Positions 25,034 to 34,907 are shown, counted from the stretch's first letter. The stretch is 64,000 bases of DNA from Pseudomonas brassicacearum (GCF_003732265.1 NZ_MOBK01000001.1:1116001-1180000), one strand, 5' to 3'. Program-made: numbers and translations. The notes: generated from the sequence alone by a model not told the origin.

Positions 25034-25306
25034 TTAGTTGACAGCTTCTTTCAGTGCTTTACCGGCTTTGAAACCTGGTTTTTTGGCTGCTGCGATTTCC
25101 AGAGTCTTACCAGTCTGTGGGTTACGACCGATGCGAGCTGGACGATCAGTGACGGAGAAAGTACCGAAACCAACCAGAACAACGGAGTCGCCAGCCTTGA
25201 GAGCGCCAGTGACGGATTCGATTACTGCATCCAGGGCTTTACCAGCGCTGGCTTTGGAGATGTCCGCAGATACGGCGATAGCATCAATCAGTTCCGACTT
25301 GTTCAC
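25034..25306 (-). CDS. hupB: DNA-binding protein HU-beta
   Basis: A 90-residue HU-family nucleoid protein beginning [11 protein letters not shown], with the DNA-clamp arm [13 protein letters not shown] and the C-terminal [12 protein letters not shown]. It dimerises and bends DNA non-specifically. The start codon is GTG with AAGGGGAC upstream. It follows lon on the same strand, 148 nt away, as in other pseudomonads, and precedes the tRNA-like relic and terminator. Confidence 0.97.
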   Translation of the reverse strand: MNKSELIDAIAVSADISKASAGKALDAVIESVTGALKAGDSVVLVGFGTFSVTDRPARIGRNPQTGKTLEIAAAKKPGFKAGKALKEAVN

Positions 25307-25393
25307 TCTAAGTCCCCTTATATCTATTTGAGTATGATTCTAAGTTTTTTTGGTGAAAACAAAAACGAGTGCTGAATGGCCTACAGACACTTA

Positions 25394-25418
25394 AGAGCCG
25401 CTTTATAACAAGGGCTCT
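25394..25418 (-). terminator. Weak hairpin between lon and hupB
   Basis: An AGAGCC ... GGCTCT stem lies about 35 nt after the lon stop on the minus strand, without a strong T-run. It may attenuate read-through from lon into hupB. Confidence 0.35.
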
Positions 25419-25454
25419 AAAAAGCTGTCAAGGAAGCCACCCGGCCAAATGCTA

Positions 25455-27851
25455 CTAATGCGTGCTAATTCTTTCCTTAGAGTCAGACTCGCGTTTTTCA
25501 TCCTTTGCAACGATCTCTGGAGCCACATCAGGCAGGGGCTCCGGCGCGTATTGCAGCGCAATTTGCAGGACCTCGTCAATCCATTTAACCGGTTTAATCT
25601 GCAGATCTTGCTTGATATTGTCAGGAATTTCCTTCAGATCGCGTACGTTCTCTTCAGGAATGATCACTGTCTTGATCCCGCCACGGTGAGCAGCGAGCAG
25701 TTTTTCTTTCAAACCACCAATCGCCAGCACCTGGCCACGCAGGGTGATTTCACCCGTCATCGCGACGTCTGCGCGCACCGGAATTCCGGTCAATGCCGAC
25801 ACAAGCGCCGTGCACATGCCCACACCGGCGCTAGGGCCGTCCTTAGGGGTCGCCCCTTCCGGCATGTGAATATGCGTGTCGCGCTTCTCGTGGAAGTCCA
25901 GGGGGATCCCCAGGCTCTTCGCACGGCTGCGGACCACGGTCAGTGCTGCGGTGATCGACTCGACCATCACATCGCCCAGGGAACCGGTCTTGATCAACTG
26001 GCCCTTGCCCGGTACCACCGCGGCTTCGATGGTCAGCAATTCGCCACCCACTTGCGTCCACGCCAGCCCGGTCACCTGACCGATCTGATCTTGCGATTCG
26101 GCGAGGCCGTAGCGAAATTTCCGCACGCCCAGGAAGTGTTCGAGCATCTCGGCAGTGACTTTCACCGAGAAGCGTTTTTCCATCGCATGCTCTTTGACCG
26201 CCTTGCGGCAGACCTTGGCAATCTGACGCTCCAGCCCACGCACACCGGCTTCGCGGGTGTAGTAGCGGATGATGTCGCGGATCGCTTCGGCGTCGAATTC
26301 CAGCTCGCCTTTCTTCAGGCCGTTGGCAGTGATCTGCTTCGGCGAGAGGTATTTCACGGCGATGTTGATTTTCTCGTCTTCGGTGTAGCCCGGCAGGCGA
26401 ATCACTTCCATCCGGTCCAGCAAGGCTGGCGGGATGTTCATGGAGTTCGAGGTGCACAGGAACATCACATCGGACAGATCGTAGTCGACTTCCAGGTAGT
26501 GATCGTTGAAGTTGTGGTTCTGCTCGGGATCGAGCACTTCCAGCAACGCCGACGCCGGATCGCCACGCATGTCGCTGCCCATTTTGTCGATCTCATCGAG
26601 CAGGAACAGCGGGTTGCGAACACCCACCTTTGTCATCTTTTGAATCAATCTTCCTGGCATCGAACCGATGTAAGTACGGCGATGACCACGGATTTCGGCT
26701 TCGTCACGCACGCCACCGAGGGCCATGCGCACGAATTTGCGGTTGGTGGCATGGGCAATCGACTCCGCCAGCGAGGTTTTACCCACGCCAGGAGGACCGA
26801 CCAGGCACAACACCGGGCCACGAATTTTCTTTACGCGTTTTTGCACCGCGAGGTATTCGAGGATCCGCTCTTTGACTTCTTCCAGACCGTAGTGGTCTGC
26901 GTCGAGAATGTCTTCGGCGCGTGCAAGGTCCAGGCGCACTTTGCTCTGGGCCTTCCACGGCACCTGAACCAGCCAGTCGATGTACGAACGCACCACGGTC
27001 GCTTCCGCGGACATTGGCGACATTTGTTTCAGCTTGTTCAGCTCACCCTGGGCTTTGGCCAAGGCATCTTTCGGCAGGCCGGCGGCATCGATGCGCTTTT
27101 TCAGCTCTTCGATTTCGTTGTGGCCTTCGTCGCTGTCGCCGAGCTCCTTCTGAATGGCCTTCATCTGCTCATTCAGGTAGTACTCGCGCTGACTGCGCTC
27201 CATTTGTTTTTTGACGCGACCGCGAATGCGTTTTTCGACTTGCAGCAGGTCGATCTCGGCATCCAGCAACGCCAGGACGTGCTCGACCCGGGCCGACAAA
27301 TCGATGATTTCGAGGATTTCCTGCTTCTGCTCGATCTTCAGGGCCATGTGCGCGGCCATGGTGTCGACCAGGCGGCCTGGCTCGTCGATGCTGTTGAGCG
27401 ACGACAGGACTTCAGCCGGGACTTTCTTGCCCAGCTGCACATATTGTTCGAATTGAGCCAGCAGGCTGCGCACGAATACTTCCGACTCGCGCTCTGGCGC
27501 GTCGACTTCGTCGATCAACGAGACTTCGGCACGGCAGTGGCCGTCCACTTCGCTGAAGCGCTCCACGGCGCCCCGCTGCTCGCCTTCGACCAGAACCTTT
27601 ACAGTGCCATCAGGCAGCTTGAGCAGCTGCAGAACGGTCGCAATCGTACCTACGCGATAAAGTGCATCTTCACCGGGATCATCGTCAGCAGGGTTTCTCT
27701 GAGCCAGCAGAAGGATCTGCTTGTCGCCCGTCATCGCAGCCTCGAGGGCTTCGATGGATTTCTCGCGCCCCACGAACAGCGGGATAACCATGTGCGGATA
27801 AACCACAACATCACGCAATGGCAGGAGAGGCAATTCGATGGTTGTCTTCAT
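25455..27851 (-). CDS. lon: ATP-dependent protease Lon
   Basis: A 798-residue LonA protease. It has the N-terminal substrate-binding domain (from [20 protein letters not shown]), the AAA+ module with Walker A GPPGVGKT and Walker [10 protein letters not shown], and the C-terminal protease domain with the catalytic Ser in KDGPSAG and a downstream Lys. The ATG used here gives the usual Lon N-terminus; a 40-residue upstream extension in frame is unlikely. It degrades misfolded and regulatory proteins in the cytoplasm. A sigma-32-like promoter lies about 60-90 nt upstream. Confidence 0.97.
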   Translation of the reverse strand: MKTTIELPLLPLRDVVVYPHMVIPLFVGREKSIEALEAAMTGDKQILLLAQRNPADDDPGEDALYRVGTIATVLQLLKLPDGTVKVLVEGEQRGAVERFSEVDGHCRAEVSLIDEVDAPERESEVFVRSLLAQFEQYVQLGKKVPAEVLSSLNSIDEPGRLVDTMAAHMALKIEQKQEILEIIDLSARVEHVLALLDAEIDLLQVEKRIRGRVKKQMERSQREYYLNEQMKAIQKELGDSDEGHNEIEELKKRIDAAGLPKDALAKAQGELNKLKQMSPMSAEATVVRSYIDWLVQVPWKAQSKVRLDLARAEDILDADHYGLEEVKERILEYLAVQKRVKKIRGPVLCLVGPPGVGKTSLAESIAHATNRKFVRMALGGVRDEAEIRGHRRTYIGSMPGRLIQKMTKVGVRNPLFLLDEIDKMGSDMRGDPASALLEVLDPEQNHNFNDHYLEVDYDLSDVMFLCTSNSMNIPPALLDRMEVIRLPGYTEDEKINIAVKYLSPKQITANGLKKGELEFDAEAIRDIIRYYTREAGVRGLERQIAKVCRKAVKEHAMEKRFSVKVTAEMLEHFLGVRKFRYGLAESQDQIGQVTGLAWTQVGGELLTIEAAVVPGKGQLIKTGSLGDVMVESITAALTVVRSRAKSLGIPLDFHEKRDTHIHMPEGATPKDGPSAGVGMCTALVSALTGIPVRADVAMTGEITLRGQVLAIGGLKEKLLAAHRGGIKTVIIPEENVRDLKEIPDNIKQDLQIKPVKWIDEVLQIALQYAPEPLPDVAPEIVAKDEKRESDSKERISTH

Positions 27852-27909
27852 GATTTCGCCTCTACGGCGGCCATAAGGCCGGAAACAGATGGAAGTAAGC
27901 TTGAAACCA

Positions 27910-27939
27910 AGATGGGGGCTGCCTTCAAAAAAAACAAGC
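27910..27939 (-). promoter_or_regulatory. Sigma-32-like heat-shock promoter of lon
   Basis: On the minus strand GCTTGTT is followed after 14 nt by CCCCATCT, close to the heat-shock consensus CTTGAA-N13-14-CCCCATNT. The -10 matches fully and the -35 in 5 of 7 positions. It would give a leader of about 50 nt before the lon ATG. Confidence 0.65.
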
Positions 27940-27966
27940 GCAAAGACAGTGATAAAACGCAGTAAA

Positions 27967-27990
27967 AGCAAAGGGGCCCGAAGGCCCCTT
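27967..27990 (-). terminator. Intrinsic terminator of clpX
   Basis: On the minus strand AAGGGGCC-TTCG-GGCCCCTT is followed by TGCTTTT, about 25 nt after the clpX stop. It separates clpX from lon. Confidence 0.85.
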
Positions 27991-28012
27991 CTTTGTACCA
28001 GCTGCGTGACGC

Positions 28013-29296
28013 TTAAGCGTCTGGCGCGGCCTTGGCAGCAGGCTCACTGTTTTCGTAGATATACAGTGGCTTGGACTTGCCTTCTATAACGCTTTCGTCG
28101 ATCACTACTTTACTCACCTCGGATTGCGAGGGGATTTCATACATAGTGTCGAGCAATACGCCTTCGAGAATCGAACGCAGTCCACGGGCACCGGTCTTGC
28201 GTTCCAGGGCACGTTTAGCGACCGATTTCAGTGCGTCGGCCCGGAATTCCAGGTCCACGCCTTCCATCTCGAACAACTTGGCGTACTGCTTGGTCAAAGC
28301 ATTTTTCGGCTCGGTGAGGATCTGCATCAGCGCAGCCTCATCAAGCTCGTCGAGCGTGGCAAGTACCGGCAGACGACCGACGAATTCCGGGATCAGACCG
28401 AACTTGACCAGATCGTCAGGCTCGACTTCACGCAGGGACTCACCGACTTTCTTGCCTTCTTCCTTGCTGCGCACTTCCGCGTTGAAACCGATGCCGCCTT
28501 TCGTGGAACGGTTTTGAATAACCTTTTCCAGACCGGAGAACGCACCACCGCAGATGAACAGGATGTTACGGGTGTCGACCTGAAGGAATTCCTGCTGCGG
28601 ATGCTTGCGACCACCTTGAGGCGGAACGGAAGCGACCGTGCCTTCGATCAACTTGAGCAGGGCCTGCTGCACGCCTTCACCGGAAACGTCCCGGGTGATC
28701 GACGGGTTGTCAGACTTGCGCGAAATCTTGTCGATTTCGTCGATGTAGACAATGCCCATCTGGGCTTTTTCTACGTCGTAATCGCACTTCTGCAGCAGCT
28801 TCTGAATGATGTTCTCGACATCCTCACCCACGTAACCCGCCTCGGTGAGGGTGGTTGCGTCGGCAATGGTGAACGGAACGTTCAGCAAACGAGCCAGTGT
28901 TTCGGCAAGCAGGGTTTTACCCGAGCCTGTCGGGCCGATTAGCAGGATGTTGCTCTTGCCGAGTTCGACGTCGTCATTCTTTTTGTCACGCTGGTTCAGG
29001 CGCTTGTAGTGGTTGTATACCGCTACGGCCAGAACCTTTTTCGCACGCTCCTGACCAATCACGTACTGATCAAGGATGCCGCTGATTTCTTTAGGCGAAG
29101 GCAATTTATGCGCGCTGCTTTCGGCCTGGGCTTCCTGCACCTCCTCTCGGATGATGTCATTGCACAGGTCGACGCACTCGTCGCAGATAAAGACCGAGGG
29201 GCCGGCAATCAATTTGCGTACTTCATGCTGGCTTTTGCCACAGAAGGAGCAATAGAGCAGCTTGCCGTTGTCCTCGCCGTTGCGGGTGTCAGTCAT
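28013..29296 (-). CDS. clpX: ATP-dependent Clp protease ATPase subunit ClpX
   Basis: A 427-residue ClpX, the usual length. It has the N-terminal C4 zinc-binding domain (CSFCGKS ... CDECVDLC), AAA+ Walker A GPTGSGKT, Walker [10 protein letters not shown], and the sensor and C-terminal small domain. It unfolds tagged substrates and feeds them to ClpP. The ATG giving MTDTRNGED is chosen to match the family N-terminus. It lies 112 nt downstream of clpP with a heat-shock-like promoter between, so it can be transcribed both with clpP and on its own. Confidence 0.97.
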   Translation of the reverse strand: MTDTRNGEDNGKLLYCSFCGKSQHEVRKLIAGPSVFICDECVDLCNDIIREEVQEAQAESSAHKLPSPKEISGILDQYVIGQERAKKVLAVAVYNHYKRLNQRDKKNDDVELGKSNILLIGPTGSGKTLLAETLARLLNVPFTIADATTLTEAGYVGEDVENIIQKLLQKCDYDVEKAQMGIVYIDEIDKISRKSDNPSITRDVSGEGVQQALLKLIEGTVASVPPQGGRKHPQQEFLQVDTRNILFICGGAFSGLEKVIQNRSTKGGIGFNAEVRSKEEGKKVGESLREVEPDDLVKFGLIPEFVGRLPVLATLDELDEAALMQILTEPKNALTKQYAKLFEMEGVDLEFRADALKSVAKRALERKTGARGLRSILEGVLLDTMYEIPSQSEVSKVVIDESVIEGKSKPLYIYENSEPAAKAAPDA

Positions 29297-29330
29297 TCGT
29301 TCGATCCAAATCCGATAGGCTTGCAACACA

Positions 29331-29364
29331 AGATGAAGGCTATTGCGGGCTTTTTCAAGCCCGC
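29331..29364 (-). promoter_or_regulatory. Sigma-32-like promoter for clpX, overlapping a hairpin
   Basis: On the minus strand CTTGAAA (29353-29359) is followed after 13-14 nt by CTTCATCT (29331-29338), close to the heat-shock consensus, with two mismatches in the -10. The -35 sits in the loop and arm of an 8-bp hairpin, GCGGGCTT-GAAA-AAGCCCGC, at 29345-29364, which may stop part of the clpP transcripts. Confidence 0.5.
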
Positions 29365-29408
29365 TGGTAGTCGGACCTGCCGACCAACCTTATTTTGAGC
29401 TGCTTATT

Positions 29409-30044
29409 TTACGCGGGACGCTGGCTGATGACTTCGTCGATCAGGCCGTATTCCTTCGCAGCTTCTGCACTCATGAAGTTGTCGCGGTTGGTGTCGCGCT
29501 CGATTTCTTCAAGAGTGCGCCCGCTATGCTTGGCCATCAGCGTGTTCAGACGCTCACGAATGAAGAGGATTTCCTTGGCATGGATTTCGATATCCGAAGC
29601 CTGGCCCTGGAAACCGCCCAGTGGCTGGTGAATCATCACACGCGAGTTCGGCAGGCAGTAACGCTTGCCCTGCGCACCAGCGGTCAGCAGGAACGCGCCC
29701 ATGCTGCACGCTTGACCGATACAGGTGGTCGACACGTTTGGCTTGATGAACTGCATGGTGTCGTAGATCGACATGCCCGCAGTCACCGAACCGCCCGGCG
29801 AGTTGATGTAGAGATGGATGTCCTTGTCCGGGTTTTCCGCTTCAAGGAACAGCAATTGCGCACAGATCAGGTTGGCCATGTAGTCCTCTACCGGACCAAC
29901 CAGAAAGATCACTCGTTCCTTGAGAAGGCGCGAGTAGATGTCATAGGCGCGCTCGCCACGAGCAGACTGCTCGACAACCATCGGGACCAGGCCGCCGGCG
30001 GCCTGGATATCAGAGTTCTGCTGAATATACGAATTACGGAACAT
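29409..30044 (-). CDS. clpP: ATP-dependent Clp protease proteolytic subunit ClpP
   Basis: A 211-residue ClpP with the serine-protease triad visible: Ser in GQACSMGA, His in [10 protein letters not shown], and Asp in the TNRDNFMS segment. The N-terminal [10 protein letters not shown] region probably carries a propeptide. It forms the tetradecameric chamber working with ClpX. It lies between tig and clpX on the same strand, the classic order. Confidence 0.97.
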   Translation of the reverse strand: MFRNSYIQQNSDIQAAGGLVPMVVEQSARGERAYDIYSRLLKERVIFLVGPVEDYMANLICAQLLFLEAENPDKDIHLYINSPGGSVTAGMSIYDTMQFIKPNVSTTCIGQACSMGAFLLTAGAQGKRYCLPNSRVMIHQPLGGFQGQASDIEIHAKEILFIRERLNTLMAKHSGRTLEEIERDTNRDNFMSAEAAKEYGLIDEVISQRPA

Positions 30045-30083
30045 GCTCTGCAGTCACTCCCAAATAGTTATGTCTTGAATACG

Positions 30084-30111
30084 CATAAGCCAGCACGAAG
30101 GCTGGCTTATG
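30084..30111 (-). other. Strong hairpin between tig and clpP
   Basis: A perfect 10-bp stem (CATAAGCCAG / CTGGCTTATG) with an 8-nt loop lies in the 93-nt tig-clpP gap. It has no T-run, so it is more likely an mRNA processing or stability element, setting the tig to clpP ratio, than a full terminator. Confidence 0.55.
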
Positions 30112-30137
30112 GTGTGTGCTTCTTACCGCAAAAACGA

Positions 30138-31448
30138 TCAGTCGGCTTGTGGAGCTTCTACCGGCTTGACTGCTTCTTCGTAAGAGACCGATTTGTCGGT
30201 CACGCTAGCTTTCTGCAGAACAGTATCCACAACTTGTTCTTCCAGCACAACAGAACGAACTTCGTTCAGTTGCTGGTCGTTCTTGTAGTACCAGGACACA
30301 ACCTGCTCAGGCTCTTGGTAGGCCGAAGCCATTTCCTGAATCATTTCGCGAACGCGGGTTTCGTCAGGCTTGAGGTCGAATTGCTTGACCACTTCAGCCA
30401 CGATCAGACCCAGTACAACGCGGCGCTTGGCTTGTTCTTCGAACAGCTCGGCCGGCAGTTGGTCAGGCTTGATGTTGCCGCCGAACTGCTGAACTGCCTG
30501 CACACGCAGACGGTCAACTTCGTTGGACAGCAGAGCCTTTGGCACTTCGATCGGGTTGGTGGCCAGCAGACCGTCCATTACCTGATTCTTGACCTTGGAT
30601 TTGATCGCCTGACGCAGTTCGCGCTCCATGTTCTTGCGAACTTCGGTGCGGAAGCCTTCCAGGCCAGTTTCCTTGATGCCGAATTGAGCGAAGAATTCTT
30701 CGTTCAGCTCTGGCAGTTTTGGCTCGGAAACAGTGTTCACGGTGACGGTGAACTCGGCAGTCTTGCCGGCCAGGTCCAGGTTCTGGTAGTCAGCAGGGAA
30801 AGTCAGGTTCAGAACACGTTCTTCGCCGGCTTTAGCGCCAACCAGACCGTCTTCGAAACCAGGGATCATGCGGCCGGAACCCAGCACCAGCTGAGTACCC
30901 TTGGCGGAACCGCCAGCGAACACTTCACCGTCAACCTTGCCAACGAAATCGATGTTCAGCTGGTCTTCGTTCTGGGCAGCGCGATCGGCCACTTCGAAAC
31001 GGGTGTTCTGCTTGCGCAGGATGTCCAGCATTTTGTCCAGATCGGCATCAGCCACATCAGCGCTCAGGCGCTCTACGGTGATACCGTCGAAACCGGCAAC
31101 GGTGAACTCAGGGAACACTTCGAAAATAGCGACGTATTCCAGGTCCTTGCCGGCTTCGATCGACTTAGGCTCGATCGAAGGTGCGCCAGCCGGGTTCAGC
31201 TTTTGCTCAACAACAGCTTCGTAGAAAGAAGACTGGATCACATCGCCCACGGCTTCTTGACGCGCATCAGCACCGAAACGGCGCTTGATTTCGCTCATTG
31301 GCACTTTGCCTGGACGGAAGCCAGCAATCTTGGCCTTTTGGGCAGTCTGCTGCAGACGCTTGTTGACCTGAGTCTCGATGCGCTCAGCCGGCACGATGAT
31401 GCTCATGCGGCGCTCAAGAGCAGAAGTATTTTCAACAGAAACTTGCAT
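30138..31448 (-). CDS. tig: Trigger factor
   Basis: A 436-residue ribosome-associated chaperone and peptidyl-prolyl isomerase. It has the N-terminal ribosome-binding domain with FRPGKVP, a central FKBP-type domain (about 160-245, [16 protein letters not shown]), and a helical C-terminal arm domain. The ATG with GAGGAATATCC upstream gives MQVSVENTS, the usual start. It heads the tig-clpP-clpX block. Confidence 0.97.
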   Translation of the reverse strand: MQVSVENTSALERRMSIIVPAERIETQVNKRLQQTAQKAKIAGFRPGKVPMSEIKRRFGADARQEAVGDVIQSSFYEAVVEQKLNPAGAPSIEPKSIEAGKDLEYVAIFEVFPEFTVAGFDGITVERLSADVADADLDKMLDILRKQNTRFEVADRAAQNEDQLNIDFVGKVDGEVFAGGSAKGTQLVLGSGRMIPGFEDGLVGAKAGEERVLNLTFPADYQNLDLAGKTAEFTVTVNTVSEPKLPELNEEFFAQFGIKETGLEGFRTEVRKNMERELRQAIKSKVKNQVMDGLLATNPIEVPKALLSNEVDRLRVQAVQQFGGNIKPDQLPAELFEEQAKRRVVLGLIVAEVVKQFDLKPDETRVREMIQEMASAYQEPEQVVSWYYKNDQQLNEVRSVVLEEQVVDTVLQKASVTDKSVSYEEAVKPVEAPQAD

Positions 31449-31644
31449 GGATATTCCTCGTTGCACAGACGTTAGCCGGCCGTTTCCGACCCCAGAATCA
31501 AGGGCATGCATTCTAGTGGGTCAAACTCAAGAAGTCACCCTACTGAAAACGGGTAAAAACGCAGCAGGCAATTTATAGGTGCGAATGCACGAATGCACCT
31601 CGCTCCGATGGCAAACACAACCGATCACGCCAGGGCCCTGCGCC

Positions 31645-31669
31645 AACCCTTCTATATATAGAAGAGGTT
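31645..31669. other. Extended palindrome around TATATA upstream of tig
   Basis: CTTCTATATATAGAAG is a perfect 16-bp palindrome; with one bulged base the arms extend through AACC and GGTT to 12 bp. It lies about 200 nt upstream of tig, between tig and the tRNA array. The remainder of the 396-nt stretch from 31449 to 31844 holds no supported gene. The palindrome may be a regulator site or, in RNA, a hairpin. Confidence 0.4.
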
Positions 31670-31805
31670 GCCAATCATCTCCCTGACAGCCGATCTTGCG
31701 AACAAGGCCGGCGGGCAGCGCGGCATCATCGAGCAACACAAATACGACGAAACGCCCTGCCCCTGCGACCCAGAACCTGCAGTCGCTGAACCCGCCAAAA
31801 CAAAA

Positions 31806-31838
31806 AAAGGCGCCAGACTGTTAAATCTGGCGCCTTTC
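31806..31838 (-). terminator. Terminator of the tRNA array
   Basis: On the minus strand AAAGGCGCCAGA pairs with TCTGGCGCCTTT and is followed by further T residues, directly after the last tRNA-His. A near-copy at 32102-32132 follows the other tRNA-His but lacks a good T-run. Confidence 0.9.
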
Positions 31839-31844
31839 GAAATA

Positions 31845-31921
31845 TGGGGTGGACGAAGGGGATCGAACCCTCGACAACGGGAGTCACAATCCCGTGCTCT
31901 ACCAACTGAGCTACGCCCACC
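31845..31921 (-). tRNA. tRNA-His(GTG), copy 1
   Basis: The minus strand gives a complete cloverleaf starting GTGGGCGTAGCTCAG, with anticodon GTG in the loop GATTGTGAC, T-loop GGTTCGATCC, and encoded CCA. The base before it is G, which supplies the G-1 typical of tRNA-His. It is the last gene of the array. Confidence 0.97.
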
Positions 31922-31997
31922 ATATTGCGTGACAAAGAAGTAAAACAACTTCCCTGCTGACCCCAACCAAGCCAATCGGCATGAGTGAAGCTTTATT

Positions 31998-32082
31998 TGG
32001 TGCGGATGAAGAGACTCGAACTCTTACGCCTCGCGGCGCTGGAACCTAAATCCAGTGTGTCTACCAATTCCACCACATCCGC
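31998..32082 (-). tRNA. tRNA-Leu(TAG)
   Basis: An 85-nt class II tRNA on the minus strand beginning GCGGATGTGGTGGAA. It has anticodon TAG in GATTTAGGT, a long variable arm, T-loop GTTCGAGTC and encoded CCA. It lies between the two tRNA-His copies. Confidence 0.97.
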
Positions 32083-32101
32083 GGGTTGAAGCTGTTAAAG
32101 C

Positions 32102-32224
32102 AAAGGCGCCAGACTGTTAATCTGGCGCCTTTCGAAATATGGGGTGGACGAAGGGGATCGAACCCTCGACAACGGGAGTCACAATCCCGTGCTCTACCAA
32201 CTGAGCTACGCCCACCATATTGCG
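32102..32224 (-). repeat. Direct repeat copy 2: tRNA-His plus downstream hairpin
   Basis: Second copy of the 124-nt unit, 123 nt long, with a one-base shorter hairpin loop. Its hairpin precedes tRNA-Leu, so transcription must read through it to reach the distal tRNAs. Confidence 0.9.
32140..32216 (-). tRNA. tRNA-His(GTG), copy 2
   Basis: Identical in sequence to the other tRNA-His in the array, with anticodon GTG, encoded CCA and a preceding G. It follows tRNA-Arg by 32 nt. Confidence 0.97.
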
Positions 32225-32248
32225 CTACTTGTGCCAAAGCTGCCTAAA

Positions 32249-32325
32249 TGGCGCACCCGGCAGGACTCGAACCTGCGACCATCCGCTTAGAAGGCGGATG
32301 CTCTATCCAGCTGAGCTACGGGCGC
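32249..32325 (-). tRNA. tRNA-Arg(TCT)
   Basis: The minus strand gives GCGCCCGTAGCTCAG at the 5' end, anticodon TCT in CTTCTAA, T-loop GGTTCGAGTCC and encoded CCA, 77 nt in all. It is the first gene of the array, about 110 nt downstream of a strong promoter. Confidence 0.97.
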
Positions 32326-32439
32326 CTTGTAATTTGTACTCTTGGAGGACTACAAACTAAGTGCTTTCCAGTCTTGCGAAACCGCAGTCCCGCTTAACCT
32401 TCTTAACCAGTGCTAGGCTGTGCCCGACAAGTGCGACGA

Positions 32440-32468
32440 ATAGTATAGAGCCCCCTGAGGGTCGTCAA
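32440..32468 (-). promoter_or_regulatory. Sigma-70 promoter of the tRNA array
   Basis: On the minus strand TTGACG and TACTAT are separated by 17 nt, near the sigma-70 consensus, followed by a GC-rich discriminator (CGTCGCAC) typical of stringently controlled stable-RNA promoters. It would give a leader of about 105 nt before tRNA-Arg. Confidence 0.75.
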
Positions 32469-32599
32469 ATCCTTTTTAAAAAAAATTCATTTAATTAAAG
32501 GAGTTAGGGGAATTTGCAGACCAAGCGCCTTTGCCCTCACCTCATGACATGCGAGAATGCGTTCTCTTTTTTTCCCCTCTCGATGGTTAATCACGCGCA

Positions 32600-33454
32600 A
32601 TGACTGCACAACTAATCGACGGCAAATCGATCGCCGCCAGCCTGCGCCAGCAGATCGCCAAACGAGTTGCCGAGCGTCGCGAGCAAGGCTTGCGTACACC
32701 CGGCCTCGCGGTGATCCTGGTCGGCAGCGATCCCGCCTCTCAGGTTTATGTCTCGCACAAGCGTAAAGACTGTGAAGAGGTCGGCTTTATCTCCCAAGCC
32801 TATGACCTGCCTTCCGAAACCACTCAAGAAGCGCTGACCGACCTGATCGATCGTCTGAATGACGACCCGGCAATCGACGGCGTTCTGCTTCAGCTTCCTC
32901 TGCCTGAACACCTGGATGCCTCCAAATTGCTGGAGCGCATTCGTCCGGACAAAGACGTCGACGGTTTCCATCCTTATAACGTCGGTCGCCTGGCCCAGCG
33001 TATTCCGCTGCTGCGCCCCTGCACCCCTAAAGGCATCATGACCCTGCTGGAAAGCACCGGTGCCGATCTTTACGGGATGGACGCAGTGATTGTCGGGGCT
33101 TCCAACATTGTCGGCCGCCCGATGGCGATGGAATTGTTGCTGGCCGGTTGCACCGTGACCGTCACCCACCGTTTCACCAAGGACCTGGCCGGCCATGTCG
33201 GCCGTGCCGATCTGGTGGTGGTGGCCGCTGGCAAACCGGGCCTGGTCAAGGGTGAGTGGATCAAGGAAGGCGCGATCGTGATCGACGTCGGGATCAACCG
33301 CCAGGAAGACGGCAAACTGGTCGGCGACGTGATCTACGAAACCGCCCTGCCCCGCGCCGGCTGGATCACCCCGGTTCCTGGCGGCGTTGGCCCGATGACC
33401 CGTGCCTGCCTGCTGGAAAACACGCTGTACGCGGCAGAAACCCTGCACAGCTGA
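32600..33454 (+). CDS. folD: Bifunctional methylenetetrahydrofolate dehydrogenase/cyclohydrolase
   Basis: A 284-residue FolD. It interconverts 5,10-methylene-, 5,10-methenyl- and 10-formyl-tetrahydrofolate with NADP. Visible are the catalytic Lys segment YVSHKRKDC, the substrate segment [13 protein letters not shown], the [11 protein letters not shown] cofactor region, and the [10 protein letters not shown] end. It is divergent from the tRNA array, the same arrangement as in other pseudomonads, and ends at a clear terminator. Confidence 0.97.
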   Translation: MTAQLIDGKSIAASLRQQIAKRVAERREQGLRTPGLAVILVGSDPASQVYVSHKRKDCEEVGFISQAYDLPSETTQEALTDLIDRLNDDPAIDGVLLQLPLPEHLDASKLLERIRPDKDVDGFHPYNVGRLAQRIPLLRPCTPKGIMTLLESTGADLYGMDAVIVGASNIVGRPMAMELLLAGCTVTVTHRFTKDLAGHVGRADLVVVAAGKPGLVKGEWIKEGAIVIDVGINRQEDGKLVGDVIYETALPRAGWITPVPGGVGPMTRACLLENTLYAAETLHS

Positions 33455-33477
33455 GTTCCAAAGTAGATATAAAACGA

Positions 33478-33503
33478 CCCCGCCCATGGCGGGGTTCTTT
33501 TTG
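33478..33503 (+). terminator. Intrinsic terminator of folD
   Basis: CCCCGCC-CAT-GGCGGGG followed by TTCTTTTT begins 23 nt after the folD stop. Confidence 0.92.
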
Positions 33504-33679
33504 CCCAAAGAAAAAGCCCTACCACCCGCCTGAAAATGACATTTTTTTCATGTTTTACAGGACTTTCACCTGTTACTTGATCAACCATCGACAGTTATTC
33601 AGCCATACTCCAGAATGTCGCGCTTTTACGAAATAGCCCGTTACAAAACGGCTTATCAACACATAATGAGTCTGCCAGC

Positions 33680-34618
33680 GTGAAAATCCGTCTTTCCATC
33701 CTGAGCCTATTTTTTGCAGTTACAGGGACTTTCATCACGCCAATTGCCAGCGCTGGCGATACCACCGCTGCGCCTCGAGATGCACAACATCTCAAACTGG
33801 CTTCGGGCAGCTCGTTAGTCATGGATATGCAGACCAACAAAATCATCTACGCCAGCAACCCTGACGTGGTGGTGCCGATTGCGTCTGTCAGCAAACTGAT
33901 GACCGGTCTGGTCATCGTTGAAGCCCGACAGAACATGGACGAGTACATCAACATCAATATCAGCGACACCCCGGAAATGAAGGGTGTGTTTTCCCGGGTC
34001 AAGCTCAACAGCGAGATGCCACGCAAGGAAATGTTGCTGATTGCCCTGATGTCTTCGGAAAACCGCGCAGCAGCGAGCCTGGCCCACCACTATCCGGGTG
34101 GCTATGCAGCCTTCATCGCCGCGATGAACGCCAAGGCCAAGGCGCTGGGTATGGTCAACACCCACTTCGTCGAGCCGACTGGCCTGTCCCCGCGTAATGT
34201 GTCCACCGCCCGCGACCTGAGCAAACTGCTGGTGGCTGCACACAAGTACCCGCTGCTGACCGAACTGAGTACCACCAAGGAAAAAACCGTGTCGTTCCGT
34301 AAACCCAACTACAGCCTGGGTTTCCGCAACACCGACCATCTGGTGCGCAAAGCGGACTGGGACATCCAGTTGACGAAAACCGGCTTCACCAACGAAGCGG
34401 GTCACTGCTTGGTGCTGGTGACCAGCATGGGCAATCGCCAGGTTGCGCTGGTCATCCTTGACGCTTATGGCAAGTACACCCACTTTGCCGACGCCACCCG
34501 TATCCGCAATTGGGTGGAAACCGGCAAGGGCGCAGAGGTGCCATCCGTTGCCTTGCAGTACAAATCCGACAAGAACCTCAAGCACCGTCAGAGCGGTGTG
34601 GTTGAAGCCTCGAAATAA
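33680..34618 (+). CDS. pbpG: D-alanyl-D-alanine endopeptidase (PBP7-type)
   Basis: A 312-residue S11-family low-molecular-mass penicillin-binding protein with a signal peptide (to about SAG at 24-26). The active-site motifs are complete: S69-V-S-K72, an SEN triad (SSENRAA), and KTG in [10 protein letters not shown]. It cleaves D-Ala-diaminopimelate cross-links in peptidoglycan. The start is GTG. It ends in a short C-terminal extension without the membrane-binding helix of PBP5. It is flanked by terminators and probably monocistronic. Confidence 0.93.
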   Translation: MKIRLSILSLFFAVTGTFITPIASAGDTTAAPRDAQHLKLASGSSLVMDMQTNKIIYASNPDVVVPIASVSKLMTGLVIVEARQNMDEYININISDTPEMKGVFSRVKLNSEMPRKEMLLIALMSSENRAAASLAHHYPGGYAAFIAAMNAKAKALGMVNTHFVEPTGLSPRNVSTARDLSKLLVAAHKYPLLTELSTTKEKTVSFRKPNYSLGFRNTDHLVRKADWDIQLTKTGFTNEAGHCLVLVTSMGNRQVALVILDAYGKYTHFADATRIRNWVETGKGAEVPSVALQYKSDKNLKHRQSGVVEASK

Positions 34619-34630
34619 ACAGGCGCTCTC

Positions 34631-34661
34631 AAAAAAGCCCCGGACAGTCGGGGCTTTTTTT
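34631..34661. terminator. Bidirectional terminator between pbpG and a small gene
   Basis: AAAAAAGCCCC ... GGGGCTTTTTTT is symmetrical, so it can end pbpG on the plus strand and the small-protein operon on the minus strand. Confidence 0.92.
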
Positions 34662-34674
34662 CGCCTTGCTTTTA

Positions 34675-34890
34675 TCAGTCGTTGGGCAGCGGCATCTGAT
34701 CGTCATCCGGAATGCCATCGCCCTTGCTCGGATCACTCCAGCCGTGGGGATGCACTGTCGGCACCACCACAGGCCTGGCCAGAGGATCGCGTAGCGGGCT
34801 ATCCGGATCCATCACCGGGTCGATATCTTCTTCGGGCGTGGTGGGGACGCTGTCCGGACGTTTGTCGTCGAAACTCGAATCGGTAGACAT
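34675..34890 (-). CDS. Small Asp/Pro-rich hypothetical protein
   Basis: A 71-residue polar, acidic protein beginning MSTDSSFDDKRPD and rich in Pro-Asp (PEEDIDPVMDPDSP, PDDDQMPLPND). No signal peptide, membrane segment or known domain is seen; it is probably disordered. The ATG has GAGG 5 nt upstream, better than the upstream GTG. It follows a similar small gene by 17 nt on the same strand, and the two may be related paralogues. Confidence 0.7.
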   Translation of the reverse strand: MSTDSSFDDKRPDSVPTTPEEDIDPVMDPDSPLRDPLARPVVVPTVHPHGWSDPSKGDGIPDDDQMPLPND

Positions 34891-34907
34891 AGGCACCTCA
34901 TCAGGGC

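Larger units (their letters stand above)
31806..31929 (-). repeat. Direct repeat copy 1: tRNA-His plus downstream hairpin
   Basis: This 124-nt unit matches 32102-32224 base for base except for one A missing in the hairpin loop of the other copy. It covers the whole tRNA-His gene, its 3' spacer and its terminator hairpin, pointing to a segmental duplication around tRNA-Leu. Confidence 0.9.

Noticed and set aside
25449..27965. Very long plus-strand reading frame opposite lon
   Set aside because: It mirrors the lon codons, has no ribosome site or domain, and its Phe/His/Gln/Arg-rich product is a codon-bias artefact.
29343..31475. Long plus-strand reading frame opposite clpP and tig
   Set aside because: Antisense to two essential-type genes; no domain or start signal.
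31668..31943. Reading frame running through the tRNA-His gene upstream of tig
   Set aside because: It covers a tRNA and terminator, so coding is not credible.
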